A stretch of DNA of 39,787 bases, from positions 1 through 39,787 of the IMG/VR virus record IMGVR_UViG_3300036401_000243; one strand, given 5' to 3'. Below are positions 39,197 to 39,787 of the stretch, one piece after another. The DNA comes from a virus. Made by a program: the position numbers and the translations under genes. Every line of letters begins with the position of its first letter. Position 1 is the stretch's first letter. The notes beneath the pieces were generated by a model. That model was not told the DNA's origin. It ran no database searches and worked only from the letters and a program-made list of their open reading frames with translations.

Positions 39197-39212
39197 AAGC
39201 CGGAGATAACCA

Positions 39213-39787
39213 ATGAAACGTAGCTTATCGATAGCTGCTTGCGCCGCGTTTGCCGGCTTTGTTCTGATGGGTCAATCGGTTACGACCGATCTTGGCAGTC
39301 TTGTTACGCAGAACGTCAACAATAACATCGTCAGTCCTGCGGGCTCTGACTTGGTTCCGCTTTATCGCGGTCAGAATGGCGCCTCGAACTTCACGACATT
39401 TACGCTGTGGAAGGCTGCGGCGTCGCTGCTAGGTCAATCGCCAGCCGGCGGCTTTACGCTTTCGCCGCGGAACATATCGACGTGCGGCGGCAATCCGTCG
39501 ATGGTGGCTTATACGGCGCAAACGCCGGTCAACACGGAAGTCTACATTGCCGAGGTAATGGTTCCTGCCAATGTCACTGTGACGGGTGTTGCGGTCTTCA
39601 ACAGTGCGACCATTTCCGGGAACATGAAGGTAGGCCTTGCCAACAGCGCTGGCGCTATCGTGGCAACGTCCGCATCGACGGCTATGTCCGGTACGACGCA
39701 ATATCAGCTTGTGCCGTTCACCGGGACATATGCGGCGGTTGGTCCTGCAACCTATTATGTGACGGTGTTCTATGATAACAACACGGT
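39213..39787 (+). CDS. Exported protein, C-terminus cut by the window end
   Basis: The ATG at 39213 has GGAGATAACC upstream and opens 191 codons that run off the end of the window. The first ~22 residues (SLSIAACAAFAGFVLMGQS) are a signal peptide. The mature part contains 'LVPLYRGQNGASNFTTFT' and beta-rich Thr/Ala/Val repeats, similar in style to the structural proteins at the left end. Probably a virion or adsorption protein; family unknown. Confidence 0.65.
   Translation, partial: MKRSLSIAACAAFAGFVLMGQSVTTDLGSLVTQNVNNNIVSPAGSDLVPLYRGQNGASNFTTFTLWKAAASLLGQSPAGGFTLSPRNISTCGGNPSMVAYTAQTPVNTEVYIAEVMVPANVTVTGVAVFNSATISGNMKVGLANSAGAIVATSASTAMSGTTQYQLVPFTGTYAAVGPATYYVTVFYDNNT

Noticed and set aside
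1-39787. Direct circular closure of the window
   Set aside because: Joining the last codons to base 1 puts the right-end gene in a frame that stops at position 82, while the better-looking left-end frame is another one; no terminal repeat is seen, so circularity is not supported.
1-39787. tRNA genes or CRISPR arrays
   Set aside because: No cloverleaf-like segment with a recognisable TTC-loop and acceptor end, and no regularly spaced direct repeats, were found by eye.

Overview
The window is a stretch of a tailed double-stranded DNA phage, or a prophage, most likely of an alphaproteobacterial host. The phage call rests on a large terminase, a P22-type portal, an acidic scaffold-like protein and an N4-gp56/P22-type coat protein in the canonical order on the + strand. 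RusA, a RecE-like nuclease, a RecA-like ATPase and many 40-120 aa genes joined by ATGA overlaps support it. The host guess is inference from high GC, GGAG-type ribosome binding sites and signal peptides ending in A-x-A before Q or D. I found no integrase, polymerase, primase, holin, endolysin or tRNA, so this is probably not the whole genome. Both ends cut through genes.

Layout. (1) 1-8310, + strand: large exported-looking structural or adsorption proteins, ending with a 1842 aa fibre-like protein. (2) 8312-11559, - strand: a methyltransferase, a small exported protein, a RecA-like ATPase and a PD-(D/E)XK nuclease. (3) 11624-13382, + strand: small regulators and RusA. A 459 bp non-coding gap between convergent operons follows (13383-13841); it holds a nested stem-loop and a DnaA-box-like site. 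(4) 13842-17636: a nine-gene leftward operon of small genes, a short rightward operon and a second short leftward operon. (5) 17724-21518, + strand: DNA-binding proteins, a decayed helicase, a free-standing HNH endonuclease, a DNA methyltransferase and a LuxR-type HTH protein. (6) 21525-25340: small genes, some membrane-bound or frameshifted, ending in a terminase-small-subunit candidate altered by a 53 bp tandem duplication. (7) 25380-39787, + strand: packaging and head module: intein-containing terminase, twelve small genes including a histidine phosphatase, an HNH endonuclease, portal, an exported protein, a large protein with glycosylase-like motifs, scaffold, coat and two more exported proteins.

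The most striking element is the terminase intein. The splicing blocks lie in the terminase frame. The stretch between blocks B and F carries no endonuclease in that frame, but a complete HNH endonuclease with two zinc-finger-like modules is encoded there in another frame (27053-27760). The same DNA therefore appears to encode the middle of a self-splicing protein and a homing enzyme. Two further HNH genes sit at the edges of the helicase remnant/methyltransferase and of the portal gene, so the window is rich in homing elements.

Likely division of labour: the nuclease, ATPase, RusA and the former helicase handle recombination and replication intermediates; the methyltransferase may mark phage DNA; terminase and portal package DNA into a scaffolded coat shell. 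At least eight products, several among virion genes, begin with signal-peptide-like sequences, which is odd for proteins expected to assemble in the cytoplasm.
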